Assembly (NCBI RefSeq): GCF_002934005.1
Contig: NZ_PGEM01000081.1
Coordinates: forward strand, 1-41,616
DNA from: Cuspidothrix issatschenkoi CHARLIE-1
Lineage (GTDB): Bacteria; Cyanobacteriota; Cyanobacteriia; Cyanobacteriales; Nostocaceae
DNA length: 41,616 nt
Direction: 5' to 3'
Part shown: piece after piece, positions 32,987 to 41,453 of the stretch
How the letters are laid out: every line of letters starts with the position of its first letter
Numbering within the stretch: the first letter of the stretch is position 1
The notes under the pieces: generated by a model
Told to the model about the DNA's origin: nothing
Databases searched by the model: none
Seen by the model: only the letters and a program-made list of their open reading frames with translations
Program-made: the position numbers and the translations under genes

Positions 32987-33820
32987 ATGCAACCCGATTG
33001 GAAAACCGTTAAAACCTACGAAGATATCATCTATCAAAAAAGCGACAGTATCGCCAAAATCACCATTAACCGTCCCCATAAACGTAACGCTTTCCGTCCT
33101 AAAACCGTATTTGAACTATATGAGGCTTTTTGGGATGCTAAGGAAGATACAAGTGTTGGTGTAGTCTTATTTACTGGCACAGGTCCTCATACAGATGGTA
33201 AATATGCCTTCTGTTCAGGTGGTGATCAAAGTGTGCGTGGTGAAGCAGGTTATATGGATGATGCGGGTATTCCTCGTTTAAACGTCTTAGATTTGCAACG
33301 TCTGATTCGTTCCATGCCTAAAGTCGTCATTGCTCTAGTAGCGGGTTATGCTATTGGCGGAGGTCATGTTTTACATCTAATTTGTGACTTAACCATAGCT
33401 GCTGATAACGCCATTTTTGGGCAAACTGGCCCCAAAGTAGGTAGTTTTGATGGTGGTTTTGGTGCTAGTTATCTAGCTAGAATAGTAGGGCAAAAAAAAG
33501 CACGGGAAATATGGTTTCTCTGTCGTCAATATAATGCCCAAGAAGCCTTAGAAATGGGGTTAGTTAATACAGTAGTCCCCATAGAACAACTAGAAACAGA
33601 AGGGATAAAATGGGCGCAAGAAGTCTTAGAGAAAAGTCCCATTGCCATTCGTTGTCTGAAATCAGCATTTAACGCAGACTGCGACGGACAAGCGGGTTTA
33701 CAAGAACTTGCTGGTAACGCTACTCTTCTTTATTACATGACCGCAGAAGGTGCAGAAGGAAAACAAGCCTTTTTGGAAAAGCGTCCCCCTAACTTCCGGG
33801 ATTTTCCCTGGTTGCCTTAA
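32987..33820 (+). CDS. menB: 1,4-dihydroxy-2-naphthoyl-CoA synthase MenB
   Basis: 277 residues of the crotonase fold. It closes the second ring of the naphthoquinone nucleus from o-succinylbenzoyl-CoA; in cyanobacteria this feeds phylloquinone, the photosystem I cofactor. [15 protein letters not shown] and [20 protein letters not shown] are the CoA/oxyanion segments. [14 protein letters not shown] is the loop of bicarbonate-using type I MenB. The C-terminus [14 protein letters not shown] is typical. It is transcribed alone from an extended -10 promoter; other men genes are not in the window. Confidence 0.97.
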   Translation: MQPDWKTVKTYEDIIYQKSDSIAKITINRPHKRNAFRPKTVFELYEAFWDAKEDTSVGVVLFTGTGPHTDGKYAFCSGGDQSVRGEAGYMDDAGIPRLNVLDLQRLIRSMPKVVIALVAGYAIGGGHVLHLICDLTIAADNAIFGQTGPKVGSFDGGFGASYLARIVGQKKAREIWFLCRQYNAQEALEMGLVNTVVPIEQLETEGIKWAQEVLEKSPIAIRCLKSAFNADCDGQAGLQELAGNATLLYYMTAEGAEGKQAFLEKRPPNFRDFPWLP

Positions 33821-33997
33821 AATTGTTAATTTATACCAAAATCGCACCTATGAGGAAGGTGCGATTCCTAGGTCGCGCTTCGCTATCTCTAAAAAGATCA
33901 AAATTGGCAACACGAAAAATTGGTGAGTCAAATCTTAATTGAAGTGAACAGAAAATAATAGGTGATTCAATTGGTATTGTAGGCTTTGATTTTGTAT

Positions 33998-34285
33998 CTA
34001 TTGTCTTACGGAAGTAGGAATATCTTCAGAACAGACAACAGTAAACGGCTCTAAATCGGCCGGAAGACTTTGAGCAGAAGAAAATGTAGTTCTTGCCACT
34101 GGTAAACTCCAAGCATCTTCCAGAGTTTCCCAAGAAGGCGCAAAAGCTGCTATAGCCAAAGGACAGGCTTTCCAAACTCCTTGAACTGGTGCGCTCAACT
34201 TTTCACACATACCACCACGACGACCTTCTGGTTGGTAATGACGACAATAACGACAGGTAGATGTTAAACCCTTAATTGTTTTCAT
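33998..34285 (-). CDS. cysteine-cluster hypothetical protein
   Basis: 95 residues with an N-terminal cluster STCRYCRHYQPEGRRGGMCE plus a later C (KACPLA), giving the pattern CxxC, then C, then C, with one histidine: enough for a zinc or iron-sulfur site. The C-terminal half is unstructured-looking. It is probably conserved among cyanobacteria, but I cannot name it. It stands alone between menB and the DUF721 gene. Confidence 0.6.
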   Translation of the reverse strand: MKTIKGLTSTCRYCRHYQPEGRRGGMCEKLSAPVQGVWKACPLAIAAFAPSWETLEDAWSLPVARTTFSSAQSLPADLEPFTVVCSEDIPTSVRQ

Positions 34286-34643
34286 GTGCCTTCATCTTCA
34301 GTACCGTTTAGGATTAGTTATCATATTTATATATTGTGCTTCTTAATGAAAATGGGGATCAACGGCAACAAAATATGATTGGCTCTGGGTTCCAGGCATT
34401 TTTGTTAGTAAAATAACTTTATGATGTTTTTATATTCTTGTTATATTTGTAAACGTTTCCTATAGTGGCTACATATTCTCTTTAGACTAAAACCCGCTGG
34501 GGATCAAGGTCAAAACTTGGATTTTAGATTTCCTTCCTATTAGAAAACCCCACTTTAGATAGATTAAACCTCAGTATTTATTGCTTTATTAACTCAATCT
34601 TCCACCAGAGTTAAATATTTTCAGTAAAAACCACAAACAAAAT
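34286..34643. other. 358-base gene-free region
   Basis: A+T-rich stretch between two minus-strand genes. It must contain the promoter of the cysteine-cluster gene. I see no open frame, repeat-family member or clear hairpin in it. Confidence 0.5.
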
Positions 34644-35186
34644 TTACCGCAATAATTTATTAGCACACAGAGAACAAAGATCCCACCGTTGAAGTTCACC
34701 TGGTGGAGTTGGACATTGACATTCAGGACATAAAGGCAGATGATGCGATCGCTCTTGCATCATTTTCGCCCAATTCTCAAAAGCCCTCTGGGGATTTTCA
34801 GCATTGGGTATAAATCTCTTACCAGTTCTATCATCAGGAACATAACTGGGGTGTTCTGATGCCAAAACATTTGTTTGTGTTCCCATCTTTCCTAAATTAG
34901 TCCATTCTGCTGTGGAAAAACGCATATCTACCAAAGACGCAGACAGCTTATGATTTAACTTCATCAGTATGGTTCTCCGTTGAAAAGTCAAATTTTGCGC
35001 CCATGCAGCACTAGAAGTTGCCACCCACAAAACATCACGTTGAATTGATACAGGACGAGTTTCCACCCCTACCTTAGCCCCTACAACCTCCGTCCAACAC
35101 TTCAGTAACCTTGGAAATAAATCTTGTTCCCATATTGCAGATTTTTGAATACTGGCTAAAATATCATCAATTGACTTAAAAGACAT
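34644..35186 (-). CDS. DUF721/DciA family protein with C-terminal zinc ribbon
   Basis: 180 residues. The N-terminal ~100 residues match DUF721: LLKCWTEVVGAKVGVETRP, VLWVATSSAAWAQNLTFQR and LVDMRFSTAEW. DciA is the widespread bacterial factor that helps load the replicative helicase DnaB. Here the domain is followed by a linker and a four-cysteine ribbon (CPECQCPTPPGELQRWDLCS, then LCANKLL), not part of minimal DciA. Helicase loading is inferred from the domain only. It is divergent from the SPOR-like gene. Confidence 0.85.
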   Translation of the reverse strand: MSFKSIDDILASIQKSAIWEQDLFPRLLKCWTEVVGAKVGVETRPVSIQRDVLWVATSSAAWAQNLTFQRRTILMKLNHKLSASLVDMRFSTAEWTNLGKMGTQTNVLASEHPSYVPDDRTGKRFIPNAENPQRAFENWAKMMQERSHHLPLCPECQCPTPPGELQRWDLCSLCANKLLR

Positions 35187-35368
35187 AGAGGACTCCAGTT
35201 TTAAGTATACTTAGAACTTATTTTCGCTAATATAACTGTAGCCAGGAGGATTAGGACATTATTGATCCTTAAAACCTAATAACAGCAAGAGTTTCACCCT
35301 TGCCTTCTCCTATATATTCACAATTAATTAATCTCATCTATCCTTCTCATACCAATCACAATTCTTTT

Positions 35369-36529
35369 ATGAGTCATCCCAACTCTTCTTCAACCCCAGA
35401 ATTAAATCCTACCCTATCTACAGCACTAGCTAGTTTAGAAGTACAGTTAGAACAAGAATTAACCCGATATAGACGCACACGCAAAACTTTTCGGCAACAA
35501 ACATCAGTAAGTACAGAAGCTTATATCCGAATTCCTAAAAACCCCGACTTAAATGATATTCAACTTCCAGTAGTACCTCCCACAGCAACTCAAGCAATTA
35601 GTCTCCCCCAAGAATTAACAATCCCAGAAGTACAGGAAAATCCTATTCCTGAAAATGTAGCAATATCTAATAGCAGTATTGTCCACACCAAAATTCAAAC
35701 CCCTGAAAACCAAACTCTTCTAGCAACAAATAATACTCCCCAAATACCAAATGACTATTTAGAATCTAGTGAAGGACTTTTACGCAATCTCACAGGGGGA
35801 CAAGAAACTAAAAAAACTAATGTTCCCAAATCTCGTGAGACTGTTTTATCACCCGTCGGTATTACTTCAATTTTCTGCCTATTATTAGCAACCTTGACAT
35901 TAAGTTATGTCATTTTCAATCCCAAAAACTTACCTAAACTTAATTTCAGTAACGCATTCAATAGTAATTCATCATCAACTGGAGAGAACACAGAGGTAAC
36001 AAACAATAATTCTCCAACAAATATAGAAGCAAAAATTACTCCCATACCTAAATATCCTAATTTAGCAACCCAGGAATTTCGCCAAGTCAGGGATCCTCAA
36101 GATATCGTAGATTTAACACCCAAAGAAAAACCCACTAGCCAAAGCAAACCCACTCCCTTAACTATTCAACCATCCGTTAATCCCATTCCTCCCTTACCAG
36201 TCATTTCACCCCTCCCTAGTTTACTTTCCACGCCTTTACCAAAATTTACACCCAGTCCATTACCACTTTCGGAAAATGTAAAACCCTCACCTAGTGCATT
36301 ATCAATTCCCGAAAATGTGAAACCTTCAGCAGATGGGTACTATTACATTATTGCTGATAATAAAAATGAACAAGTTTTCGCTACAGCACGGCGAGAAGTT
36401 CCTGATGCTTATTTATCACCAAATCGCAAATTTATTTATTTAGGCGCACTTAAAACTAAATATGATGTTAAACGGAGATTGCAGCAATTAGAAGCGAAAG
36501 GCATTGAAGCACGGTTACAACAGCCTTAA
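35369..36529 (+). CDS. membrane protein with proline-rich linker and SPOR-like C-terminus
   Basis: About 386 residues from the ATG at 35369; an open frame reaches 35300 but the preceding part is not protein-like. The N-terminal cytoplasmic region begins TALASLEVQLEQELTRYRRT (helical). One membrane span lies at about 163-183 (VGITSIFCLLLATLTLSYVIF), then a proline/serine/threonine-rich segment of about 130 residues, then a final ~60-residue domain (YYYIIADNKNEQVFATARRE ... GIEARLQQP) with the repeat-like layout of SPOR peptidoglycan-binding domains. The topology fits a cell-wall-binding protein, but assignment is tentative. Confidence 0.65.
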   Translation: MSHPNSSSTPELNPTLSTALASLEVQLEQELTRYRRTRKTFRQQTSVSTEAYIRIPKNPDLNDIQLPVVPPTATQAISLPQELTIPEVQENPIPENVAISNSSIVHTKIQTPENQTLLATNNTPQIPNDYLESSEGLLRNLTGGQETKKTNVPKSRETVLSPVGITSIFCLLLATLTLSYVIFNPKNLPKLNFSNAFNSNSSSTGENTEVTNNNSPTNIEAKITPIPKYPNLATQEFRQVRDPQDIVDLTPKEKPTSQSKPTPLTIQPSVNPIPPLPVISPLPSLLSTPLPKFTPSPLPLSENVKPSPSALSIPENVKPSADGYYYIIADNKNEQVFATARREVPDAYLSPNRKFIYLGALKTKYDVKRRLQQLEAKGIEARLQQP

Positions 36530-36618
36530 ACCATGTAAAATTTTAAAAAACTGGAGATGATTTAGGATGAGAGGATCACCAACTTCACAGTCCCCTAAAT
36601 GACTAAAGTAGAGTTAAC

Positions 36619-37329
36619 ATGGAAGTTATTAAACGTATTTTACAGGTGATTCGCGCCAATGTTAACAGTTTAGTTAGCAATCCAGAAGATCCAGAAAAAA
36701 TTCTGGAAAAAGCTTTCATGGAGATGCAGGAGAATTTGGTGCAATTGCGTCAAGGTGTAGCCGCAGCGATCGCCACCCAAAAGCGTACAGAACGTCAAGC
36801 CGCCGCCGCCGCATCCCAAGCAGAAGAATGGCATCGTCGCGCTCAATTATCCTTGCAACAAGGTAATGAATCTCTAGCACGGGAAGCCCTCACCAAGCGC
36901 AGATTTTACCAAGAAGCCGCCACAACCCTCACTAACCAAATTCAGCAGCAGCAAGATATCGTCGCCAAATTAAAACAGGATATGCGGACTCTAGAGCTAA
37001 AACTCGCTGAAGTCAAAACTAAAAAAGATATGTATATTGCTCGCGCACGTTCCGCTAAAGCATCCTATCGGCTGCAAGAAATGTTGACGGGAACTTCTGA
37101 TACATCAAGTTTAGGTGCATTAGAACGCATGGAAGAAAAAGTTTTACAGATAGAATCCCAATCAGAAGCTATGAATTTACTGGGTAGTGACGATCTAGAA
37201 CGAAAAATTGCTTCCTTAAATGCTGATCAGGACATTGATACAGAACTCACCGCCATGAAAACTTATATACTAGAGCAAGGTCAAAATTCTCAGGCAAATC
37301 ACCAATTACCAACCAACCCACCATCTTAA
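36619..37329 (+). CDS. PspA/IM30 family protein, short form
   Basis: 236 residues, almost wholly coiled-coil helices of the PspA/IM30 fold (MEVIKRILQVIRANVNSLVS at the N-terminus, NPEDPEKILEKAFMEMQENL next). These ESCRT-III-related proteins assemble on membranes. It lacks the C-terminal helix of Vipp1 and ends in a short polar tail (NHQLPTNPPS), so it is PspA-like. The neighbouring gene, 159 bases downstream, is a Vipp1-type paralogue, indicating tandem duplication. Confidence 0.9.
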   Translation: MEVIKRILQVIRANVNSLVSNPEDPEKILEKAFMEMQENLVQLRQGVAAAIATQKRTERQAAAAASQAEEWHRRAQLSLQQGNESLAREALTKRRFYQEAATTLTNQIQQQQDIVAKLKQDMRTLELKLAEVKTKKDMYIARARSAKASYRLQEMLTGTSDTSSLGALERMEEKVLQIESQSEAMNLLGSDDLERKIASLNADQDIDTELTAMKTYILEQGQNSQANHQLPTNPPS

Positions 37330-37488
37330 CTTTTGCTGGTGAATATAGCTAATGGATAGGCCGATGATTCAAAATAAAAAAAGATAGTAATTCAGACTGG
37401 AAAAACTACATTGGCATAGGTAGCTATTAATATAGTAGAAAAGCTAACTATAACCAAGCGCGTAAACCTCAACAGGAAAAATAAATTT

Positions 37489-38256
37489 ATGGGATTATTT
37501 GATCGTCTTAAACGAGTTGTTAGTTCTAACCTGAACGACTTGGTAAATAAAGCCGAAGATCCAGAAAAAATGCTTGAGCAAGCTATCCTGGAAATGCAGG
37601 AGGATCTCGTCAAGTTGCGTCAAGGTGTAGCCCAAGCCATAGCAGCACAAAAACGTACAGAAAAGCAATATAATGATGTACAAACTGAAATTAATAAATG
37701 GCAACGTAACGCTCAACTAGCTTTGCAAAAAGGTGACGAAAACCTAGCTCGCCAAGCACTAGAGCGCAAAAAAACTTGTACGGAAACATCTACAGCCCTT
37801 AAAACTAGTCTTGATCAGCAAAATATTCAAGTAGATACCCTTAAAAAGAATTTAATCCAGCTAGAAAGCAAAATTTCTGAAGCCAAAACTAAGAAAGAGA
37901 TGCTCAAAGCTCGTATTACTGCGGCCAAAGCCCAAGAACAATTGGGAAATATGGTTAGTGGCATGAATACAAGTAGTGCTATGGCTGCATTTGAACGCAT
38001 GGAAGAAAAGGTGTTAATCCAAGAAGCTCGCGCTCAGTCTACCGCAGAACTAGTAGGCGCGGATTTAGATCACCAATTTGCTAGTTTAGAAGCTAGTAGT
38101 GATGTTGATGATGAGCTAGCAGCCCTCAAAGCATCCTTAGCACCCGCACCCGAACGACCACAACTAACCCCAGGACAACCAACAAATACAGCTAAACCTG
38201 CTCAACCAGTTGATGCTGATTTAGAAGCCCTACGCAAACAATTAGATAACCTGTAA
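37489..38256 (+). CDS. vipp1: Vipp1/IM30, thylakoid membrane maintenance protein
   Basis: 255 residues with the PspA/IM30 core (MGLFDRLKRVVSSNLNDLVN, KAEDPEKMLEQAILEMQEDL) plus a proline-rich linker and the extra C-terminal helix VDADLEALRKQLDNL that distinguishes Vipp1 from PspA. Vipp1 forms rings and rods on membranes and is needed for thylakoid biogenesis and repair. The ribosome site is weak (AATAAATTT before ATG). A terminator follows at 38294-38326. Confidence 0.92.
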   Translation: MGLFDRLKRVVSSNLNDLVNKAEDPEKMLEQAILEMQEDLVKLRQGVAQAIAAQKRTEKQYNDVQTEINKWQRNAQLALQKGDENLARQALERKKTCTETSTALKTSLDQQNIQVDTLKKNLIQLESKISEAKTKKEMLKARITAAKAQEQLGNMVSGMNTSSAMAAFERMEEKVLIQEARAQSTAELVGADLDHQFASLEASSDVDDELAALKASLAPAPERPQLTPGQPTNTAKPAQPVDADLEALRKQLDNL

Positions 38257-38293
38257 TTAATCTCTAGTTTTTGCCAACAATTCCACTAACTTC

Positions 38294-38326
38294 ATCCCAC
38301 ACATCCCAGTTGTGGGATTTTGTTTC
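38294..38326 (+). terminator. terminator after vipp1
   Basis: ATCCCACA (38294-38301) pairs perfectly with TGTGGGAT (38311-38318) around a 9-base loop, followed by TTTGTTT. Classic intrinsic form, 38 bases beyond the vipp1 stop. Confidence 0.8.
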
Positions 38327-38339
38327 ATTTATAGTAAAT

Positions 38340-38408
38340 CTAAAACATAACGCAAGTAGGGGTAATTCATGAATTACCCCTCCCAAAGATATATTTTGCG
38401 TAAGTCCA
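38340..38408. repeat. third copy of the AATTCATGAATT palindromic repeat
   Basis: GTAGGGGTAATTCATG followed by its complement, ending in GCGTAAGTCC (38399-38408), the right end of the family. The left end is degenerate (ATAACGCAA). It directly adjoins the IS200/IS605-type end at 38427. Confidence 0.7.
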
Positions 38409-38426
38409 TTTAGGACTAACTCACAA

Positions 38427-38665
38427 CTTGACACTCCCCGGTCTAAAGACACGGGGATTCTACATTCATCGTCAAAACTTGGCTTTTCCAGGTTTGCACC
38501 CTTACGGGTTCGCCAGTCACTCATGGGGGAAACCCCCAAGACCGCGCTGGCTCACCAAGTAGAGTAGAGGCTTTAACTCCTGTAGCGTTACTTTGGGGAT
38601 GCTCTGGTTACTGAGCGATAGCTTGCATGGAGTAGCCATAGGCGATGAAATCTTCCTGTCTTCAT
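38427..38665 (-). mobile_element. solo right end of an IS200/IS605-type element with structured RNA-like segment
   Basis: On the minus strand the sequence ends AATCCCCGTGTCTTTAGACC then GGGGAGTGTCAA (38458-38427), the hairpin-plus-TCAA layout common at right ends of cyanobacterial IS200/IS605 elements. Inward lie three further hairpins: ACCC/GGGT (38498-38509), GGGGG-TTT-CCCCC (38525-38537), and an enclosing GCCAG/CTGGC pair (38512-38551). No tnpB frame remains. The layout is like the 3' end of an omega-RNA region, but this is inference. Confidence 0.5.
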
Positions 38666-38744
38666 AGTTCATTTAATTCTCAGATTGGGATAGAGTATTT
38701 TGTAAACCAAGTGGATCAATATATACCAATTTATGGAGACCATA

Positions 38745-39080
38745 ATGAATAAGGGTGTAATCACTATTACTGATGCTGAGTTTGAAACCGAAGTATTACA
38801 AGCCGAACAGCCTGTATTAGTCTATTTTTGGGCTTCCTGGTGTGGTCCTTGTCAATTAATGTCACCAGTGATGAATTTAGCGGCAGCTACTTATAGCGAT
38901 CGCCTCAAAGTTGTCAAAATGGAAGTAGATCCTAATCCAGTCACCGTTAAACAATATCAGGTAGAAGGTGTCCCTGCCCTCAGACTCGTCAAGGGAGATC
39001 AGCTATTAGAATCTACAGAAGGAGTAATTAATAAGGAGAAATTACTCAGTCTTTTAGATCAGCATTTAAATAATAATTAG
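38745..39080 (+). CDS. thioredoxin family protein
   Basis: 111 residues from the ATG at 38745: GGAG at 38734-38737 is its ribosome site, so the in-frame ATG at 38733 is not the start. The active site WASWCGPC has C33 and C36, and the cis-proline is in VEGVPALRL. A cytosolic dithiol-disulfide protein; the exact thioredoxin class (m-, x- or y-like) cannot be settled by eye. A 14-bp hairpin separates it from the aminotransferase gene downstream. Confidence 0.93.
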   Translation: MNKGVITITDAEFETEVLQAEQPVLVYFWASWCGPCQLMSPVMNLAAATYSDRLKVVKMEVDPNPVTVKQYQVEGVPALRLVKGDQLLESTEGVINKEKLLSLLDQHLNNN

Positions 39081-39086
39081 TTCTCA

Positions 39087-39123
39087 GTCAGTGATCAAAA
39101 ATCATCGAGTTTTGATCACTGAC
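39087..39123 (+). terminator. 14-bp perfect hairpin after the thioredoxin gene
   Basis: GTCAGTGATCAAAA (39087-39100) and TTTTGATCACTGAC (39110-39123) are perfect complements around ATCATCGAG. It starts seven bases after the thioredoxin stop and ends 32 bases before the aminotransferase ATG. There is no strong T tract, so it may be a terminator or an mRNA-processing/stabilising structure. Confidence 0.6.
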
Positions 39124-39155
39124 TCATAATTAATGACCAATAACTAATAATTAAA

Positions 39156-40361
39156 ATGCAATTTGCGACCCGGTTACAACCCTTAAAATCTAATGTCTTT
39201 GCTGATATGGACACATCCAAGTCCATAGCTTTAGCTGCTGGTAGAGAATTAATTGATTTATCTTTGGGATCTTCAGACCTCTCAGCCGCTAATCATGTCC
39301 TAGAAGCGATCGCCCAATCTCTCTATGATCCTAGCACCCACGGCTACTTACTATTTCGTGGTACTCAGGGTTTCCGTCAAGCCGCAGCCCAATGGTATGA
39401 ACAAAAATTTGGTATCCCAATTGACCCAGAAACCGAAGTTTTACCCCTCATTGGTTCTCAAGAAGGAACAGCACACATCCCTTTAGCTGTACTTAACCCC
39501 GGTGACTTCGCTTTATTACTAGATCCTGGTTATCCCTCCCATGCAGGAGGAGTTTACCTAGCTAGTGGGCAAATTTACCCCATGCCATTAACAGCAGAAA
39601 ACGATTTTTTACCGGTTTTTAATGATATTCCCGCCCCGGTTTTAGCCCAGTCTCGCTTAATGGTATTGAGCTATCCTCACAATCCTACCAGCGCGATCGC
39701 ACCTTTATCTTTCTTTCAAGAAGCAGTAGTCTTTTGTCAACAACATAATATAGTTCTCGTTCATGATTTCCCCTACGTAGATTTAGTCTTTTCAGAAGAA
39801 ACCCAAAATCCAAAATCTAAAATCCAAAATCTAAAATCCTCTGTTCCCTCAATTTTGCAAGCTGATCCTGAAAAAAGCATCTCAATTGAATTTTTCACTC
39901 TTTCCAAGTCCTATAATATGGGTGGTTTCCGCATTGGTTACGCAATTGGGAATCCGCAATTAATTCAAGCACTCAAGCAAATCAAAGCCACCGTTGATTT
40001 TAACCAATATTTAGGAATTCTAAACGGAGCGATCGCCGCCCTTACCGGACCTCAAGATAGCGTTAAATCTGCCGTTGATATTTTTCGTCAACGCCGTGAC
40101 ACCTTCATCCAAGCCTTACACCGTATCGGCTGGAACGTCCCCACGCCCCAAGCCACAATGTACATTTGGGCAAAATTACCTCCCCAATGGAGTCATAATT
40201 CCATTGAATTTTGCACCGAATTAGTTAGACAAACAGGTGTAGCTGCTTCCCCAGGAGTCGGTTTTGGTAAATTTGGCGAAGGATACGTTCGCTTCGCATT
40301 AGTCCAAAAACCAGAAATATTAGAAATTGCCGTCGAAAGAATTGCTCAATTTCTCCATTAA
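39156..40361 (+). CDS. class I/II PLP-dependent aminotransferase (aspartate/LL-DAP aminotransferase-like)
   Basis: 401 residues of the fold-type I aminotransferase family. Features: IDLSLGSSDL near the start, YPHNPTSA (substrate/PLP segment) and the PLP lysine in TLSKSYNMGGFRIGYAIG. Similar to LL-diaminopimelate or succinyl-DAP aminotransferases, which would link it to murE substrate supply, but the substrate is not certain. Residues about 216-228 (TQNPKSKIQNLKS) are encoded by an STRR heptamer array (39802-39839) lying in frame, probably an insertion in a surface loop. The stop overlaps the convergent nadC stop by four bases. Confidence 0.9.
   Translation: MQFATRLQPLKSNVFADMDTSKSIALAAGRELIDLSLGSSDLSAANHVLEAIAQSLYDPSTHGYLLFRGTQGFRQAAAQWYEQKFGIPIDPETEVLPLIGSQEGTAHIPLAVLNPGDFALLLDPGYPSHAGGVYLASGQIYPMPLTAENDFLPVFNDIPAPVLAQSRLMVLSYPHNPTSAIAPLSFFQEAVVFCQQHNIVLVHDFPYVDLVFSEETQNPKSKIQNLKSSVPSILQADPEKSISIEFFTLSKSYNMGGFRIGYAIGNPQLIQALKQIKATVDFNQYLGILNGAIAALTGPQDSVKSAVDIFRQRRDTFIQALHRIGWNVPTPQATMYIWAKLPPQWSHNSIEFCTELVRQTGVAASPGVGFGKFGEGYVRFALVQKPEILEIAVERIAQFLH
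39802..39839. repeat. STRR heptamer array inside the aminotransferase gene
   Basis: The 14-base unit AATCCAAAATCTAA occurs twice in tandem, with partial units on either side. The same units occur in the intergenic arrays at 24090-24121 and 27010-27043. Here the array is translated without a stop or frameshift. Confidence 0.9.
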
Positions 40362-41248
40362 TCCATTCTCATACTCAAATCCAACCACCTAGACTGAGTA
40401 ATAGGCGCACTCGTAGAAATATAATCAACTCCAGTTTCCGCCACAGCGCGAATCGTCTCTAAAGTCACATTTCCTGAAGCCTCAATTTTCACCCTACTGT
40501 CAGCCTCACGAATTAGCAACACAGCCTCATTCATCATTTCTACAGGCATATTATCCAACATAATAATATCGGCCTTGTACTTTAAAGCTTCCCGCACCTG
40601 TGCCAAACTTTCCGTCTCGATCTCAATAGTCAGTGGATAAGGAATGTGACACCGAACGCGGGAAATAGCTTCCCCAATACCCCCAGCCGCCACAATATGA
40701 TTATCCTTAATCATCACCGCATCATCCAATCCCATCCGGTGATTAATCGCACCACCCAAGGCCGTCGCGTATTTTTCCAAAATTCTCAAACCTGGCGTAG
40801 TTTTGCGCGTATCCACCAACTGAGCAGGCAAATCCGATATTTTCTCTACATATAGATTAGTCAACGTAGCAATTCCACTCAACCGCATCGCCAAATTTAA
40901 CGCTACCCTTTCCCCCATCAACAACGTATCCAGGGAACCATTAAGTTCTGCTACCACCTGTCCAGGTTCACATTTTTCCCCCTCAGCAGTGATATTAACA
41001 AAATTAACTTGATCATTCAAAAGCTGAAACACTCTAGCTGCAATCGGCAAACCAGCAATTATCCCTGGTGCTTTCCCTATCCACCGAGCTTTACTCCTCG
41101 TAGAATTTGGCAATAGCAGAGATTGAGTAGTGCGATCGCCCCTACCAATATCCTCCAACAACCAACTTTGCAACAATTGATCCAGCACCAAAAACGGTGG
41201 TAGCACAGCCACAGAACTCTTCATATCATCTGCAATATCTACAGCCAC
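40358..41248 (-). CDS. nadC: nicotinate-nucleotide pyrophosphorylase (quinolinate phosphoribosyltransferase) NadC
   Basis: 296 residues. It converts quinolinate and PRPP to nicotinate mononucleotide in de novo NAD synthesis. Motifs: LEDIGRGDRTTQSLL near the N-terminus, LVDTRKTTPGLRILEKYA (substrate-binding arginine/lysine), GGAINHRMGLDDAVMIKDNH, and the C-terminal IEASGNVTLETIRAVAETGV with DYIS. Length is normal for the family. The start used gives about 20 residues before the conserved region, slightly long but usual in cyanobacteria. Convergent and overlapping with the aminotransferase gene by four bases at the stops. Confidence 0.97.
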   Translation of the reverse strand: MAVDIADDMKSSVAVLPPFLVLDQLLQSWLLEDIGRGDRTTQSLLLPNSTRSKARWIGKAPGIIAGLPIAARVFQLLNDQVNFVNITAEGEKCEPGQVVAELNGSLDTLLMGERVALNLAMRLSGIATLTNLYVEKISDLPAQLVDTRKTTPGLRILEKYATALGGAINHRMGLDDAVMIKDNHIVAAGGIGEAISRVRCHIPYPLTIEIETESLAQVREALKYKADIIMLDNMPVEMMNEAVLLIREADSRVKIEASGNVTLETIRAVAETGVDYISTSAPITQSRWLDLSMRMD

Positions 41249-41424
41249 TCAACAATATCAATAATTTTGTGAATACTCAAAAAAACATCACAGTTGGACT
41301 TCAACCTAAGCACTTACCACCAGCCAAACCATAATTTTTAGAAATTTTAACAGCCATAACTCTTATTTCACAAGAGTTACAGACAAAATCGCTAACTCAC
41401 CCCAAAAAAAGATTGAAAAAGTAG

Positions 41425-41453
41425 TTGACATTCTAAAGGAGGTTCGATATATT
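41425..41453 (+). promoter_or_regulatory. strong consensus promoter, probably of an rRNA operon
   Basis: TTGACA (41425-41430) and TATATT (41448-41453) are separated by exactly 17 bases. It is one of the two best sigma70-type promoters in the window. Its downstream sequence resembles a 16S rRNA leader rather than a coding region. Confidence 0.7.

Noticed and set aside
38264-38539. 91-codon minus-strand frame
   Set aside because: It runs through the IS200/IS605-type end and the palindromic repeat; its residues come from hairpin sequences, not a protein.
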